Shown: positions 43,721 through 52,763, counted from the stretch's first letter. The stretch: 64,000 bases of DNA from Pseudoglutamicibacter albus (GCF_031458175.1 NZ_JAVDXX010000001.1:1984001-2048000); one strand, 5' to 3'. Notes: generated by a model not told the origin, from the sequence alone. A program made the numbers and translations.

Positions 43721-44842
43721 ATGCAACCGAAGTTCCTTATCGGTCTTCTCTTTGCTTTGGCGTCGTCCTTTGCATTCGCTCTTCCTGGACCGGTGGGGAA
43801 AGCGCTCTACGGTTCCGGCTGGTCGCCAGGTTCTGTGACTTTAGTGCGTTTGACCGGTTGCGCGCTCGTCCTCCTAGTGCCCACCTTGATCCAGTTGCGC
43901 GGTAAGTGGGGTGAAGTGCGTGCGCACTGGCGGCTTGTAGTCGCGTTCGGCCTGTTCTCGATGACCGGCGTTCAAGCCACGTATTTCGTGGCGGTGGAAC
44001 GCCTGAATGTCACGATCGCGATCCTGCTTGAGATGACCGCACCCATGATGATCGTTTTCTGGCTGTGGGCCCGCACCAAGGCCCGCCCTTCCGGGCTCAC
44101 GTTCTTTGGGCTTGCGATCTCGATGATCGGCCTGGTTGCGGTGCTCGATGTGGGCTCGGTCATCGGCGAAGGCTCAGGTTCCCTCGACGCACTCGGCGTG
44201 GTCATGGGGCTGGCCTCAGCGGTGTGCCTGGCCGTGTACTTCATGATTTCTGCGAACGACTCGGTCCGGATCCCCTCCACCGCCCTGACGGGGCTGGGCT
44301 TCGCGGTCGGCGCCATCGGCACGGTCCCGTTCGTAGCACTCGGTTTACTCCCATGGAAGGCAACCACGGATCCCGTTGCGCTCGGCCAATGGAGTGCACC
44401 CTGGTTCATCGCCCACAGCATCATCATCGTCTTCACCGTCGCCGCCTACGTCCTCGGTGTTGTGGGCCTGCGGCTCATGGGTGCCGGCGTAGGTTCGTTC
44501 GTGAACCTCACCGAGGTCCTCTTCGCAGCCGTTGTGGCGTGGTGGCTACTCGGCGAGACGCTGGCGAGCATCCAGTTCGTGGGTGGTGCGGCGATCCTCG
44601 CCGGAGTCGTCTTCATCAAGCTCGGTGAGCGCCCACGCGGCCGTTCGCCAATGTCCAAGAAGATGCCAGGCATCGAGCCTCGCCGCCGCGTCAAATGGCG
44701 GCCAACACGGAAGAAGAACCACAAACGCAAAGACGGCACGCCTGGCAACAAGACCCAGAACGGCGATAAGGGCCAAAGCCAGAAGAAGGTGCAGGAGGGC
44801 AACCAGAAACGGCCTCAACGCCGCGAGGTTACCCCGCTCTAA
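43721..44842 (+). CDS. EamA/DMT transporter (RhtA-like exporter) with basic tail
   Basis: 373 residues from the ATG at 43721 with GGAGG. Ten hydrophobic helices cover about residues 5-300, with the EamA repeats around AVERLNVTIAILLEMTAP and VGSFVNLTEVLFAAVVAWWLLGE-type stretches. The last 65 residues are strongly basic (RRRVKWRPTRKKNHKRK) and are not part of the transporter fold. It probably exports an amino acid or metabolite; RhtA exports threonine and homoserine. Confidence 0.82.
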   Translation: MQPKFLIGLLFALASSFAFALPGPVGKALYGSGWSPGSVTLVRLTGCALVLLVPTLIQLRGKWGEVRAHWRLVVAFGLFSMTGVQATYFVAVERLNVTIAILLEMTAPMMIVFWLWARTKARPSGLTFFGLAISMIGLVAVLDVGSVIGEGSGSLDALGVVMGLASAVCLAVYFMISANDSVRIPSTALTGLGFAVGAIGTVPFVALGLLPWKATTDPVALGQWSAPWFIAHSIIIVFTVAAYVLGVVGLRLMGAGVGSFVNLTEVLFAAVVAWWLLGETLASIQFVGGAAILAGVVFIKLGERPRGRSPMSKKMPGIEPRRRVKWRPTRKKNHKRKDGTPGNKTQNGDKGQSQKKVQEGNQKRPQRREVTPL

Positions 44843-44904
44843 AGTCAGCCCGCTCTAAAGCCAGCCCCCGCTGATGCGCTGATGTCTCCCGCTCTAGCGC
44901 GTTG
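44843..44904. repeat. Short spacer with 17-bp direct repeat
   Basis: CCGCTCTAAAGTCAGC (44835-44850) is followed by CCGCTCTAAAGCCAGC (44851-44866). The first copy contains the stop codon of the EamA gene. The gap lies between convergent EamA and dnaB. Confidence 0.6.
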
Positions 44905-46308
44905 CTAGATGCCGGCGTCGGCGGATTCATAGGCCATGTTGTTGAAGCGCGAGTAGTGGCCCTGGAACGCGACCACGATCGTCTTGGTCGGGCCGTTTCT
45001 GTGCTTAGCCACGATTACGTCGGCTTCACCTGCGCGTGGGGACTCTTTGTCGTAGATGTCTTCGCGGTGCAACAGGATGACCATGTCGGCGTCCTGCTCA
45101 ATCGAACCGGATTCACGCAGGTCGGAGACCTGTGGGCGTTTATCGGTGCGCTGTTCGGAGCCGCGGTTGAGCTGCGAGAGCGCGATGACCGGAACATCGA
45201 GCTCTTTAGCCAACAGTTTGAGCGCACGCGAGAACTCAGCGACCTCTTGTTGGCGCGATTCAACGCGTTTACCTGAGGACATGAGCTGCAGGTAGTCCAG
45301 CACCACGAGCTTGAGGTTGTGTTGTTGCTTGAGGCGGCGGCATTTCGCGCGGATCTCCATGAGCGTCATGTTCGGTGAATCGTCGATGAAGAACGGCGCG
45401 TTATTCAGTTGCGGGAGGGTGCGGGCGATCTTGGTCCAGTCCTCGTCGCGTAAGTCACCTTTACGCAGGTTTTGAAGCCCGACGGCGGTCTCAGCTGAGA
45501 GCATGCGCATCGCGATCTCGGTGCGGCCCATTTCAAGCGAGAAGAACACGGTGGTCATGCCGTTCTTGATCGCCGCGGAGCGGGCGATATCCAGCGCGAA
45601 GGTTGATTTACCAACTGCGGGGCGGGCCGCGACCACGATCATCTGGCCACCCTGGAACCCCTGCGTCAGCTCGTCCAGCTCATAGAAGCCCGAAGGCACG
45701 CCAGTGATTTCGTCGCCGGTCATCTGCCCTGCGGCCTCGATCTCATCGACCGTGGACTCCATGATCTCTGAGAGCAGCACGTAGTCTTCCGCAGTGCGCC
45801 GTTCAGCAACCTGCATGACCTCGGACTGGGCGTCGTTGACGATCGCATCGACCTCACCGTCGGCTGCGAAGGCCATCTGCGTGATGCGATCGCCCGCGTA
45901 GACGAGGCGGCGCAGGATGGCGCGCTCCCTCACGATCTCGGCGTAGAAACTCGCGTTCGCGGCCGTCGGAACGGATTGGATCAGCTCGTGCAGATAGGCC
46001 GCGCCACCGGCACGGTTGAGCTCACCGCTCTTGGTCAGGTGGCTCGAGACGGTCACCGCATCAGCCGGTTCCCCGCGGCCGTAAAGATCGGTGATCGCAT
46101 CAAAAATGATCGAATGCGCGGGCTTATAGAAATCCGATGAGCGCAGAATCTCTACACAGTCGGCGATCGCGTCCTGGGAGAGCAACATGCCACCCAGAAC
46201 CGACTGTTCAGCCGCTACATCCTGAGGCGGGACGCGCTCAGCAAGTGAGGACGCACCCGAGGATGATGCGCCTGCATCGCTGTAGTCGGCGTCGCTGTAC
46301 TGATCCAC
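44905..46308 (-). CDS. dnaB: Replicative DNA helicase DnaB
   Basis: 467 residues. An N-terminal DnaB domain (VLGGMLLSQDAIADCVEIL to about 120) and a RecA-like ATPase with Walker A RPAVGKSTFALDIA near residue 215 and Walker B VVLDYLQLM near 330 are complete; no intein interrupts them. It unwinds DNA at the replication fork as a hexamer. The GTG start has AGGAG. It lies downstream of a cluster of DnaA boxes and across from the ribosomal/ssb operon. Confidence 0.96.
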   Translation of the reverse strand: MDQYSDADYSDAGASSSGASSLAERVPPQDVAAEQSVLGGMLLSQDAIADCVEILRSSDFYKPAHSIIFDAITDLYGRGEPADAVTVSSHLTKSGELNRAGGAAYLHELIQSVPTAANASFYAEIVRERAILRRLVYAGDRITQMAFAADGEVDAIVNDAQSEVMQVAERRTAEDYVLLSEIMESTVDEIEAAGQMTGDEITGVPSGFYELDELTQGFQGGQMIVVAARPAVGKSTFALDIARSAAIKNGMTTVFFSLEMGRTEIAMRMLSAETAVGLQNLRKGDLRDEDWTKIARTLPQLNNAPFFIDDSPNMTLMEIRAKCRRLKQQHNLKLVVLDYLQLMSSGKRVESRQQEVAEFSRALKLLAKELDVPVIALSQLNRGSEQRTDKRPQVSDLRESGSIEQDADMVILLHREDIYDKESPRAGEADVIVAKHRNGPTKTIVVAFQGHYSRFNNMAYESADAGI

Positions 46309-46750
46309 TGTGCTCCTTCAACCTGTACTGTTCTCAGGCTCAGTGTAGGGCGAAAAAAACACAACACAACCCGAGTTATCCACAGCCCCTGTCGATAGTG
46401 TGTGGACTATTGTGGAACACACCGGTGGATATCCACTACTTCTGTGGATAACCTGGGGAAAACATCGCTGTGATCTTGCTTAAAATTAGCTGTATCCCGC
46501 GAGATTCCGCGGTTTTTTCTTGTGGATTATGAAGATGCTCTAGAAACTTTTCCCCAACCTTCAAGCACACGTGTCATGTTGACAAGAAGGATATCCACGC
46601 GATACACGCCTGAAACCCTAAGTTATCCACAGGTTTGGGCTAGTTACCCACAGACTCGCCCGAGTAGAGGTTGAAGGTTCGCCAACTCACCCTCGTGGAA
46701 GGTTGACGTGCCCACAAATGGGACTACATGAAATGGGGCTACATGCACAT
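46309..46750. promoter_or_regulatory. DnaA-box cluster upstream of dnaB
   Basis: Three perfect DnaA boxes TTATCCACA occur: 46376-46384 (+), 46443-46451 (-) and 46623-46631 (+). Near-matches are TGTGGATTA (46521-46529), TTACCCACA (46644-46652), TGTGGACTA (46401-46409) and a palindrome GTGGATATCCAC near 46426. A short AT-rich run lies at 46512-46530. The 442-bp region has no gene. It may control dnaB expression by DnaA, titrate DnaA, or belong to the replication origin. Confidence 0.65.
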
Positions 46751-46776
46751 GGGGCGGGCCCGAAAGGGCCCGCCCC
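46751..46776. terminator. GC-rich hairpin downstream of the PepSY lipoprotein gene
   Basis: A perfect 11-bp stem GGGGCGGGCCC/GGGCCCGCCCC closes a GAAA tetraloop. There is no T-tract on either side. It lies 38 bp beyond the stop of the minus-strand gene and should act as its terminator. Confidence 0.65.
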
Positions 46777-46814
46777 ACAAACTACCTTGCACTATTGCTT
46801 AGGCTTTTCCGTGC

Positions 46815-47456
46815 TTATTTGTCCTTCTTGAGGACCTGTCCGCTCTTGACGTCCACATAGACCGTCACGTCGGCGCCGCCACCCTCTGGGTAGATATCAA
46901 CTTCCCACATGATCTGGCCTTGCTCCTCGTCAACACTGACGTCATCGAGGGTGCCTGGGGTGTCCTTGAGCGCGGTCTCGATCGCCTTAGCGATTTCTAC
47001 CTTGATCGCGTCATATTCGCGGCGGTCATCGCTGTCTACGTCTTCGACTTCATCCTGGTTGGTGACCTTGGATCCGTCAGCGGCTACCTCGAGCTCGTGA
47101 CTCTTATTGCCCTTGACAACATCTACGCTCCAGCCGCTCTTATCGTCATCCCAGTCGAGGTCAACGACCTTTCCGCCAACTTCCTTTTCAGCGGTCTCGA
47201 TCGCCTTGAGAGCGTTCTGTTGGCTGCCACCCTTGGTTGGGGCTTGCGCGTTGTTGTCTGCAGAGTCCTTATCATCAGCATCGTCAGCGTCATCGGCGTC
47301 AGTGTTCTGCGCCTGCTGAGTCTCAGTCTGCTGAGTTTGGGTCTGCTGGGCGTCCTGGGTGGATTCGGAGGTTTTGTCCTCCGTTGGAGCACCGCAAGCG
47401 GCAAGAACCAGCGCGAGGGTTGCTACGGACGTGAGGGCTACATGTTTTCTCTCCAT
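46815..47456 (-). CDS. Lipoprotein with PepSY domains
   Basis: 213 residues from the ATG at 47456. The signal peptide ends in lipobox LAAC, followed by a Gln/Thr/Asp-rich linker with repeated DADDADDAD. Two PepSY units lie at about 85-135 (AIETAEKEVGGKVVDLDW) and 150-213 (AIETALKDTPGTLDDVSV). PepSY units are often found in secreted peptidase inhibitors. The protein is strongly acidic. It is preceded by no close gene on the same strand. Confidence 0.8.
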   Translation of the reverse strand: MERKHVALTSVATLALVLAACGAPTEDKTSESTQDAQQTQTQQTETQQAQNTDADDADDADDKDSADNNAQAPTKGGSQQNALKAIETAEKEVGGKVVDLDWDDDKSGWSVDVVKGNKSHELEVAADGSKVTNQDEVEDVDSDDRREYDAIKVEIAKAIETALKDTPGTLDDVSVDEEQGQIMWEVDIYPEGGGADVTVYVDVKSGQVLKKDK

Positions 47457-47572
47457 GGCCTCAATATACGCAGATCGGGACTCAGATAGCACTGCTTTTT
47501 TGCTCAGCTCTAAGCCAATCTGGATTAACTGCCCGCGTTTGCCCTATGATCAGCGCCTCCAAACAGCAGGCT

Positions 47573-48097
47573 TTAGGCGGTTACGAGTGCGCGGTCTGGA
47601 AGCTGCGCAAGGTCGCGGAACGTCTTGCCGTGCAGCACGATCGGCTCTCCGTGTTCCTCGCCTTGCGATACAGCGTGGACCTTCAACAGCACGATGGTGT
47701 GGTCGCCTGCCGGGACCGTGTCATAGATCGAGGTCTCAAGCCACAGGGCGGCGCGGTCCAGGAACAAAGCACCGGAGTCAGCTAACGTAACGTCGAGGCC
47801 GCTGAAACGCTTGGATACGTCGCGGGAGGCGAGCTGATAGCAGACCTCGCGGTGTTCATCGGCCAGAATCGAGACGCCGAGCCGGTAGCCGTGCTTGAGG
47901 CGCTGCCATGTGCGGGATTCGTTGCGAACTGAGAAGGATACGAGCGCTGGCTCATATGAGATGCCGACCGCGAAGCTCGAGGAGACCATGCCTTCGTGGT
48001 GGCCTCCCACGCGGGAGCAGAGGGCTGCCACGCCTACAGGGAAACGGTCGAATGCCGAACGCAGGGTTGCCTGGTCGATGGTGTGGGTCAGGGACAT
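47573..48097 (-). CDS. Flavin reductase-like FMN-binding protein
   Basis: 174 residues of the HpaC/DszD flavin reductase family. The hallmark is RFPVGVAALCSRVGG and SSSFAVGISYEPALVSFSVRNESRTW in the first half, with GDHTIVLLKVHAV late. It supplies reduced flavin to a monooxygenase partner. The long leader with a SAM-riboswitch-like fold suggests a role in sulfur metabolism (sulfonate or sulfone monooxygenases), but no partner gene is next to it. The ATG has AAGGA nine bases upstream. Confidence 0.85.
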   Translation of the reverse strand: MSLTHTIDQATLRSAFDRFPVGVAALCSRVGGHHEGMVSSSFAVGISYEPALVSFSVRNESRTWQRLKHGYRLGVSILADEHREVCYQLASRDVSKRFSGLDVTLADSGALFLDRAALWLETSIYDTVPAGDHTIVLLKVHAVSQGEEHGEPIVLHGKTFRDLAQLPDRALVTA

Positions 48098-48169
48098 AGC
48101 GACTCATCCTTCGCAAGTATCGGCCGTCCACTATGGCCGGCGCAGCTTGCCGCCGGCATTCCCGACGGC

Positions 48170-48253
48170 CGAATCGTCACCTGGGGCACCCCACCTACGC
48201 GAGAGGGTTGCCGACGGATTAGCCAGGGCCTAAAAATCCGTACTCATGATTCG
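48170..48253 (-). promoter_or_regulatory. SAM-riboswitch-like leader of the flavin reductase gene
   Basis: Read on the minus strand, the 84-nt element opens and closes with CGAATC...GATTCG (P1). P2 is ACGGATT...AATCCGT with an internal TTAGGCCCTGGCTAA. Then come GTCGGCAACC, a P3 (CCCTCTCGCG...GGTGGGG) and the GGTGCCCCAGG box. CGGCAACC followed by GGTGC is the conserved core order of the SAM-I/SAM-IV family. A downstream hairpin CGGCCGTC/GACGGCCG could be the expression platform. The exact class is uncertain. Confidence 0.5.
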
Positions 48254-48321
48254 TGTGTTAAACGATAAACAGTTCAGCGCACGCCGTGCAACTGAATGTG
48301 TCCTGTAGTTCATTTAATGAG

Positions 48322-48375
48322 ACGAACGCCGCACCCTTGCCGGGTGCGGCGTTCGTTCACGCCCCTCGCGGGGCG
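48322..48375. terminator. Double hairpin terminator between rplI and the flavin reductase
   Basis: A perfect 15-bp stem ACGAACGCCGCACCC/GGGTGCGGCGTTCGT (48322-48356) closes a TTGCC loop. It is followed by a smaller stem CGCCCC/GGGGCG (48360-48375). It lies 70 bp past the rplI stop and should end the ribosomal operon. Confidence 0.75.
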
Positions 48376-48447
48376 CGTCTCAGACTGTTTCACACGTGAG
48401 CTGACACGCGGTTCACATTATGGTTCCGCGCGCTGAGTGCTTGAGTG

Positions 48448-48909
48448 TTACTTGCCCTTTGGTGCTGCAACAACGTGCAGCGTGGTGTTCGCGAGAACGT
48501 CTTCGTGCAGGCGGACGGTGGCCTTGTAGTGGCCAGTTGTCTTGACCTGCTGTGCGATCTCGATGGTGCGCTTGTCGACCTTGCCCAGGCCGGCAGCCTC
48601 GATTGCTGCTGCAACGTCGGCCTGCTTGACGGTACCGAACAGGCGGCCGGTGTCACCAGCTTTAACCTCGATGCGGATCTCAGCGTCCTTGAGGCCGTCT
48701 GCGATCTTCTGTGCTTCTTCGAGATTCGCGATGCGGTGGGCCTCGCGAGCAGCCTTGATGGACTCGATGTCCTTCTCGCCACCCTTGGTCCAGGTGATCG
48801 CGTAGCCGCGTGGCAACAGGTAGTTACGTGCGTAGCCGTCGCGTACTTCGACGATGTCGCCAGCAGCACCCAGGCCGGTTACCTCATGCGTGAGAATAAG
48901 CTTTGCCAT
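48448..48909 (-). CDS. rplI: 50S ribosomal protein L9
   Basis: 153 residues. The N-terminal domain carries [28 protein letters not shown], the L9 signature, then the long connecting helix and the C-terminal domain with [15 protein letters not shown]. It is the last gene of the rpsF-ssb-rpsR-rplI operon. Confidence 0.97.
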   Translation of the reverse strand: MAKLILTHEVTGLGAAGDIVEVRDGYARNYLLPRGYAITWTKGGEKDIESIKAAREAHRIANLEEAQKIADGLKDAEIRIEVKAGDTGRLFGTVKQADVAAAIEAAGLGKVDKRTIEIAQQVKTTGHYKATVRLHEDVLANTTLHVVAAPKGK

Positions 48910-48932
48910 GTTTCTTCTCTCCTCCTTCTTGC

Positions 48933-49172
48933 TTAGCCGCGGCCAGCGCCGGAGTATGGAAGCAGGGCAACTTCGCGCGCATTCTTGATCGCCTGAGCGA
49001 TCTTGCGCTGCTCCTGCACGGTCACGCCAGTTACACGACGAGCGCGGATCTTGCCGCGGTCGGAGATGAACTTGCGAAGAAGGGCGACATCTTTGTAGTC
49101 AATGTAGTCGATGTCGGCGGCCTTGAGCGGGTTGGCCTTAGGCTTAGGCTTGCGAATTTCAGGCTTAGCCAT
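48933..49172 (-). CDS. rpsR: 30S ribosomal protein S18
   Basis: 79 residues, a standard size, with the conserved [26 protein letters not shown] block. No Cys is present, so it is the zinc-free type. It lies 23 bp before rplI. Confidence 0.97.
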   Translation of the reverse strand: MAKPEIRKPKPKANPLKAADIDYIDYKDVALLRKFISDRGKIRARRVTGVTVQEQRKIAQAIKNAREVALLPYSGAGRG

Positions 49173-49242
49173 CGTGGAGCTCCTTAGTTTGTTTTGGAGC
49201 CCGCAGTGTCAGCTGCGGGATGGGTATTGGTTTGAAAACGAT

Positions 49243-49842
49243 TTAGAACGGTGGTGCGGACTGGCCGGGGTTTGCGCCCCAGTCGCTTGAGCCGCCAGAG
49301 TTACCCCACGGGTCGTTAGCTGGAGATTGCTGAGGCGCACCCCAGTCTCCGCCGCCGCCCTGGTTCTGCTGGCCGCCGAAGCCTCCGCCTTGGTTGCCGC
49401 CACCAAAGCCGCCGCCGGTGTTTCCACCGAAGCCGCCCTGGTTGCCGCCGAAACCGCCTTGGTTACCCCCGCCGCCTCGCGGGTTGCGGGTGACTTGTGC
49501 GGTTGCGTAGCGCAGGGCTGGGCCGACTTCGTCGACGTCCAGTTCCCATGCGGTACGGCGGTTGCCGTTCTGATCGTCATAGCTGCGGGCACGGAGACGA
49601 CCCTGGGCGATGACGCGCATGCCCTTGGTCAGTGATTCCGCCACGTTTTCGGCGTGTTCGCGCCATACGCTGCAGCGCATGAAGAGGGCTTCGCCGTCTT
49701 TGAACTCGTTGGCCTGACGGTCGAAGATCCGCGGCGTAGAAGCGACCGTGAAGTTCGCTACCGCGGCACCGGAGGGCGTGAAACGCAGTTCCGGATCAGC
49801 GGTGAGGTTACCCACCACAGTGATGATGGTTTCTCCAGCCAT
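49243..49842 (-). CDS. ssb: Single-stranded DNA-binding protein
   Basis: 199 residues. The OB-fold covers 1-110 ([47 protein letters not shown]). A Gly/Asn/Gln-rich linker of GGFGGNQG repeats follows. The tail ends in GQSAPPF, which keeps the final Pro-Phe but lacks the usual acidic run. It coats single strands during replication, and its operon places it with S6 and S18. Confidence 0.96.
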   Translation of the reverse strand: MAGETIITVVGNLTADPELRFTPSGAAVANFTVASTPRIFDRQANEFKDGEALFMRCSVWREHAENVAESLTKGMRVIAQGRLRARSYDDQNGNRRTAWELDVDEVGPALRYATAQVTRNPRGGGGNQGGFGGNQGGFGGNTGGGFGGGNQGGGFGGQQNQGGGGDWGAPQQSPANDPWGNSGGSSDWGANPGQSAPPF

Positions 49843-49895
49843 GATTCCCCTTAGCGTGAAGCGTTGAAACGTGGTTGTGCCCGCTGAGGACGCGC

Positions 49896-50195
49896 TTACT
49901 TGATGCGCTGGTCCTCTGGGCGGATGATCTTGGTGCGCATGATGGACTCGTTGAGGCCCAAAACACGGTCAAGTTCGGATGCGGTCTGTGGCTCAGCGGT
50001 GAAGTTAACCACTGCGTAGATGGCCTCAGCCTTCTTGTTGATTTCGTAGGCCATGCGGCGACGGCCCCAGATGTCGATGTTCTCGACGGTTCCGCCGTCC
50101 TTGGTGACGACCTCGAGGAACTTGTTGAGCGTCGGTTCAACGGTGCGCTCGTCGACCTCGGGGTCAACCAGCAGCATCAGTTCGTAGTTACGCAA
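49896..50195 (-). CDS. rpsF: 30S ribosomal protein S6
   Basis: 99 residues from the TTG at 50195 ([18 protein letters not shown]), which has AAAGGAGGTG nine bases upstream. A longer frame to 50312 has no such site. [13 protein letters not shown] and RTKIIRP are conserved S6 blocks. It starts the operon. A hairpin GGTACGG/CCGTGCC (about 50223-50241) just ahead of the ribosome site may be a leader element for S6:S18 control. Confidence 0.95.
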   Translation of the reverse strand: MRNYELMLLVDPEVDERTVEPTLNKFLEVVTKDGGTVENIDIWGRRRMAYEINKKAEAIYAVVNFTAEPQTASELDRVLGLNESIMRTKIIRPEDQRIK

Positions 50196-50447
50196 GTGAA
50201 CCCACCTCCTTTGGACATAAAGCGGGCACGGTCTTTCCGTACCAGGAGGTTCTATTGCGGTAGCCCCTACCCTGCCATGCAGGGCGTGCAAGCCTGCTGA
50301 AGTGCGCATCACGATGCGGTTGCCAGCAAAACTTGAAAGTGGGCAACAGCACCAGTCTACCCGCAGTACGGCTCAAGCCATAACTCTTCACTGTGCGTGT
50401 GGGTGCCATCATGCACTGCGATGTGCAGCGCGCGTGGGCGGGAGGAG
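50196..50447 (-). promoter_or_regulatory. rpsF leader and promoter region
   Basis: This gap carries the rpsF leader, which contains a small hairpin next to the ribosome site and a larger imperfect one (GGGGCTACCGC region). A possible -10 TAGACT lies near 50356. S6:S18 leader RNAs are known in this position in other phyla, but the required CCG bulge could not be confirmed by eye. Confidence 0.35.
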
Positions 50448-52706
50448 TCAGTCCTTGTGGTCGCGTAGCTGTTGAGGGAGGCGGCGCTCCAGGACGGGTG
50501 CGAGGCTTCTCAGGTACGTGTTGGTCACGTGATTTCCATCCCTGTAGATCAGCGTGTTGCCCGCGACCACGGAGCATTCGTCTTTGCTGCAGAAGTAATC
50601 GGTCATATCAAGGAAGTAGACGTCATCGAGCCGCCCGGCCGCCTCTACCGCCGGGTCATCAAGCAAACCTTGTTCAACACTGAAATCGCACTCGTGTGGC
50701 TTGTCCATGCTCCCGGAAACGCACGTGCGTGGAATCGGAATATCGTCATCACGCGACGGGACCGGGGTGTCTCGAACCACCACAAGCTGCGCCCCGCTCT
50801 TCTGCAGTTCCTTGAACGTGCGTTCGTAACCGTCCGCCGCATCGCCGCGGAATGTTGATCCTGCAAAGTTCTTGGTGATGATCACATCAGGCTCATCCTC
50901 AACGACCCGCTGGATGGATTCCTTATTCGGTTCAACGCACCGCTCATCAGCTTTACCGAGCTCACGAGGTTCAAGTGACATGGGGCATGAAGCCTTGGTG
51001 TAGGTGATGATCCGCCAATCGTGGTGCTTCGCTAGCTCCTCTAGCGGCTCCACGAGCATCCGGGCGTGAGAATCACCCATTATCGCGATCGTCTTCTCGC
51101 CGTCTTCCTTACCCTTCACGCAGCGCGGCGTGTGTTTCTTGCCGTTGCCCGCGAAACACTCCTGATCCGTGCGCGCATCGTCCTCAGCTTCCGCAGGGGT
51201 GGGCGTGATGACCGAGCCATACGTGAGCGCCGCTGGAAGCTCATCCGCGCGCTCCTCTTCGGTGACCAACCGGCCGCCCGGGCTATCCGGATGCCCCGCA
51301 TCGAGCTTTTGAGCCCCGGACTTCTTGATGACTGGGTCCCAACTACCGGCAGCGAACTCCGGCCGCTCACCTTTTAGAAGCTCCGCGGCGAGCTCCTTCT
51401 GTTCGCGATTGATCGCATCCGCACGCACAATCGGAGTCACAGCAACCGCAACAGCAACGAGCGTTGCCACGCCACCTGCGATCCACGCTGGCGCGGGCGA
51501 GACCTTCAAACGCTTCCACTGGCGTGCAGGCTCCTCAACCCAACGCCACGAAACGTGCGCGAGCACACACGAGATCAGCATCAGCACGGGCACTTGCCAC
51601 CAATACGGCTTATGCTCCGTGATCTGCACGAAAACCATGTACACCGGCCAGTGCCACAAATACAGCGAGAAAGACACCTTGCCCAGCCACTGAACCGGCG
51701 CCCAATCAACCAGCCAATTCAGCGACAACGCACCACTGGTACGGCCCGCGATGATCACCGCCACAGCCCCCAGTACGGGAACCGCCGCGCTAGCACCCGG
51801 GAACGGGGTCGCGTGCGTGTACGTGAGGATCGACCAGCACATCGCCGCAAGACCTGCCAGCGCTAGCACCGCACGCCACGAAACGCCGCCGCCCATCCGT
51901 TGCTTGCCCTTGCCGGAATCGTCCTTGAGGATGTAGGGCGCCAGGGCTGCGATCAAGCCGCCTAAGGCGAGCTCCCACACGCGCGTTGTCGTGATGAAAT
52001 AAGCCGCCGGATCGTTTGAACGGACCCTATATTCAGCCCACACGAACGAGGCGAGGATCACCGCCGAAAACAGGACGATCGCATAGGCACGCACAGTGAG
52101 CCCGATGCGGCGGGCGAGCCATACGGCCAGGATCACCACGAGCGGCCAGAGAACATAGAACTGTTCCTCAACGCTGAGTGACCAATAGTGTTGGAAAGCG
52201 GTCGGCGCATTGTCTGAGGCCAGATAATCCACGGAATCAACGGCCAAAACCCAGTTCACGATGCTCAACAGGCTCGCGATGCCTTGCCGCGAAACCTGTT
52301 CCCACTGCTCCGTGGGCCACCATATGAACGTTGCAACGATGATCACGCACGCGGTCACTGTCGCGGCCGGCATGATGCGGCGGATGCGGGCAGCCCAGAA
52401 CTCAGCGAGGTTGATCTTGCCGTGCACTTCGGCGTCCCGCAGAAGCTTCGATGTGATCAAAAACCCTGAGATCACAAAGAAGATATCGACACCAACAAAG
52501 CCGCCCGGAACTGCCCTGGGGTAGAAATGCCACGCCACAACGGCGAAGACGGCAATCGCCCGCAGGGCTTGGACCTCCGGGAGGAACTTCCGGCCGTCTC
52601 TGCGTTTCTGGGGCGCATCCTGCCCATGCGTGTTCTGCCCTCGCCTATCTAGTCCGCGAGCACCGTCCCCTTGGATCGTTGTGGCGTTGTTGGACATGCA
52701 CGGCAT
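50448..52706 (-). CDS. Acyltransferase-3 with SGNH domain (OafA/YrhL type)
   Basis: 752 residues. The first 400 hold about ten membrane helices starting with FLPEVQALRAIAVFAVVAWHF and GFVGVDIFFVISGFLIT, the acyltransferase-3 pattern. One more helix near 410-435 leads to an SGNH domain: GDSHARM carries the nucleophile Ser, and the late DGNHVT holds Asp and His. It transfers acetyl groups to cell-surface glycans. The start ATG at 52706 and another at 52697 both lack a ribosome site. Confidence 0.9.
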   Translation of the reverse strand: MPCMSNNATTIQGDGARGLDRRGQNTHGQDAPQKRRDGRKFLPEVQALRAIAVFAVVAWHFYPRAVPGGFVGVDIFFVISGFLITSKLLRDAEVHGKINLAEFWAARIRRIMPAATVTACVIIVATFIWWPTEQWEQVSRQGIASLLSIVNWVLAVDSVDYLASDNAPTAFQHYWSLSVEEQFYVLWPLVVILAVWLARRIGLTVRAYAIVLFSAVILASFVWAEYRVRSNDPAAYFITTTRVWELALGGLIAALAPYILKDDSGKGKQRMGGGVSWRAVLALAGLAAMCWSILTYTHATPFPGASAAVPVLGAVAVIIAGRTSGALSLNWLVDWAPVQWLGKVSFSLYLWHWPVYMVFVQITEHKPYWWQVPVLMLISCVLAHVSWRWVEEPARQWKRLKVSPAPAWIAGGVATLVAVAVAVTPIVRADAINREQKELAAELLKGERPEFAAGSWDPVIKKSGAQKLDAGHPDSPGGRLVTEEERADELPAALTYGSVITPTPAEAEDDARTDQECFAGNGKKHTPRCVKGKEDGEKTIAIMGDSHARMLVEPLEELAKHHDWRIITYTKASCPMSLEPRELGKADERCVEPNKESIQRVVEDEPDVIITKNFAGSTFRGDAADGYERTFKELQKSGAQLVVVRDTPVPSRDDDIPIPRTCVSGSMDKPHECDFSVEQGLLDDPAVEAAGRLDDVYFLDMTDYFCSKDECSVVAGNTLIYRDGNHVTNTYLRSLAPVLERRLPQQLRDHKD

Positions 52707-52763
52707 TACATCACGTCTGGGTCCCCATCTCTACAAGCCCAGGTGAAGCGCAAGTGAACTAAG

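Noticed and set aside
46309-46750. Calling the DnaA-box cluster the chromosomal origin
   Set aside because: dnaA and dnaN are not in the window and no long AT-rich unwinding region is visible, so only a DnaA-binding region is claimed.
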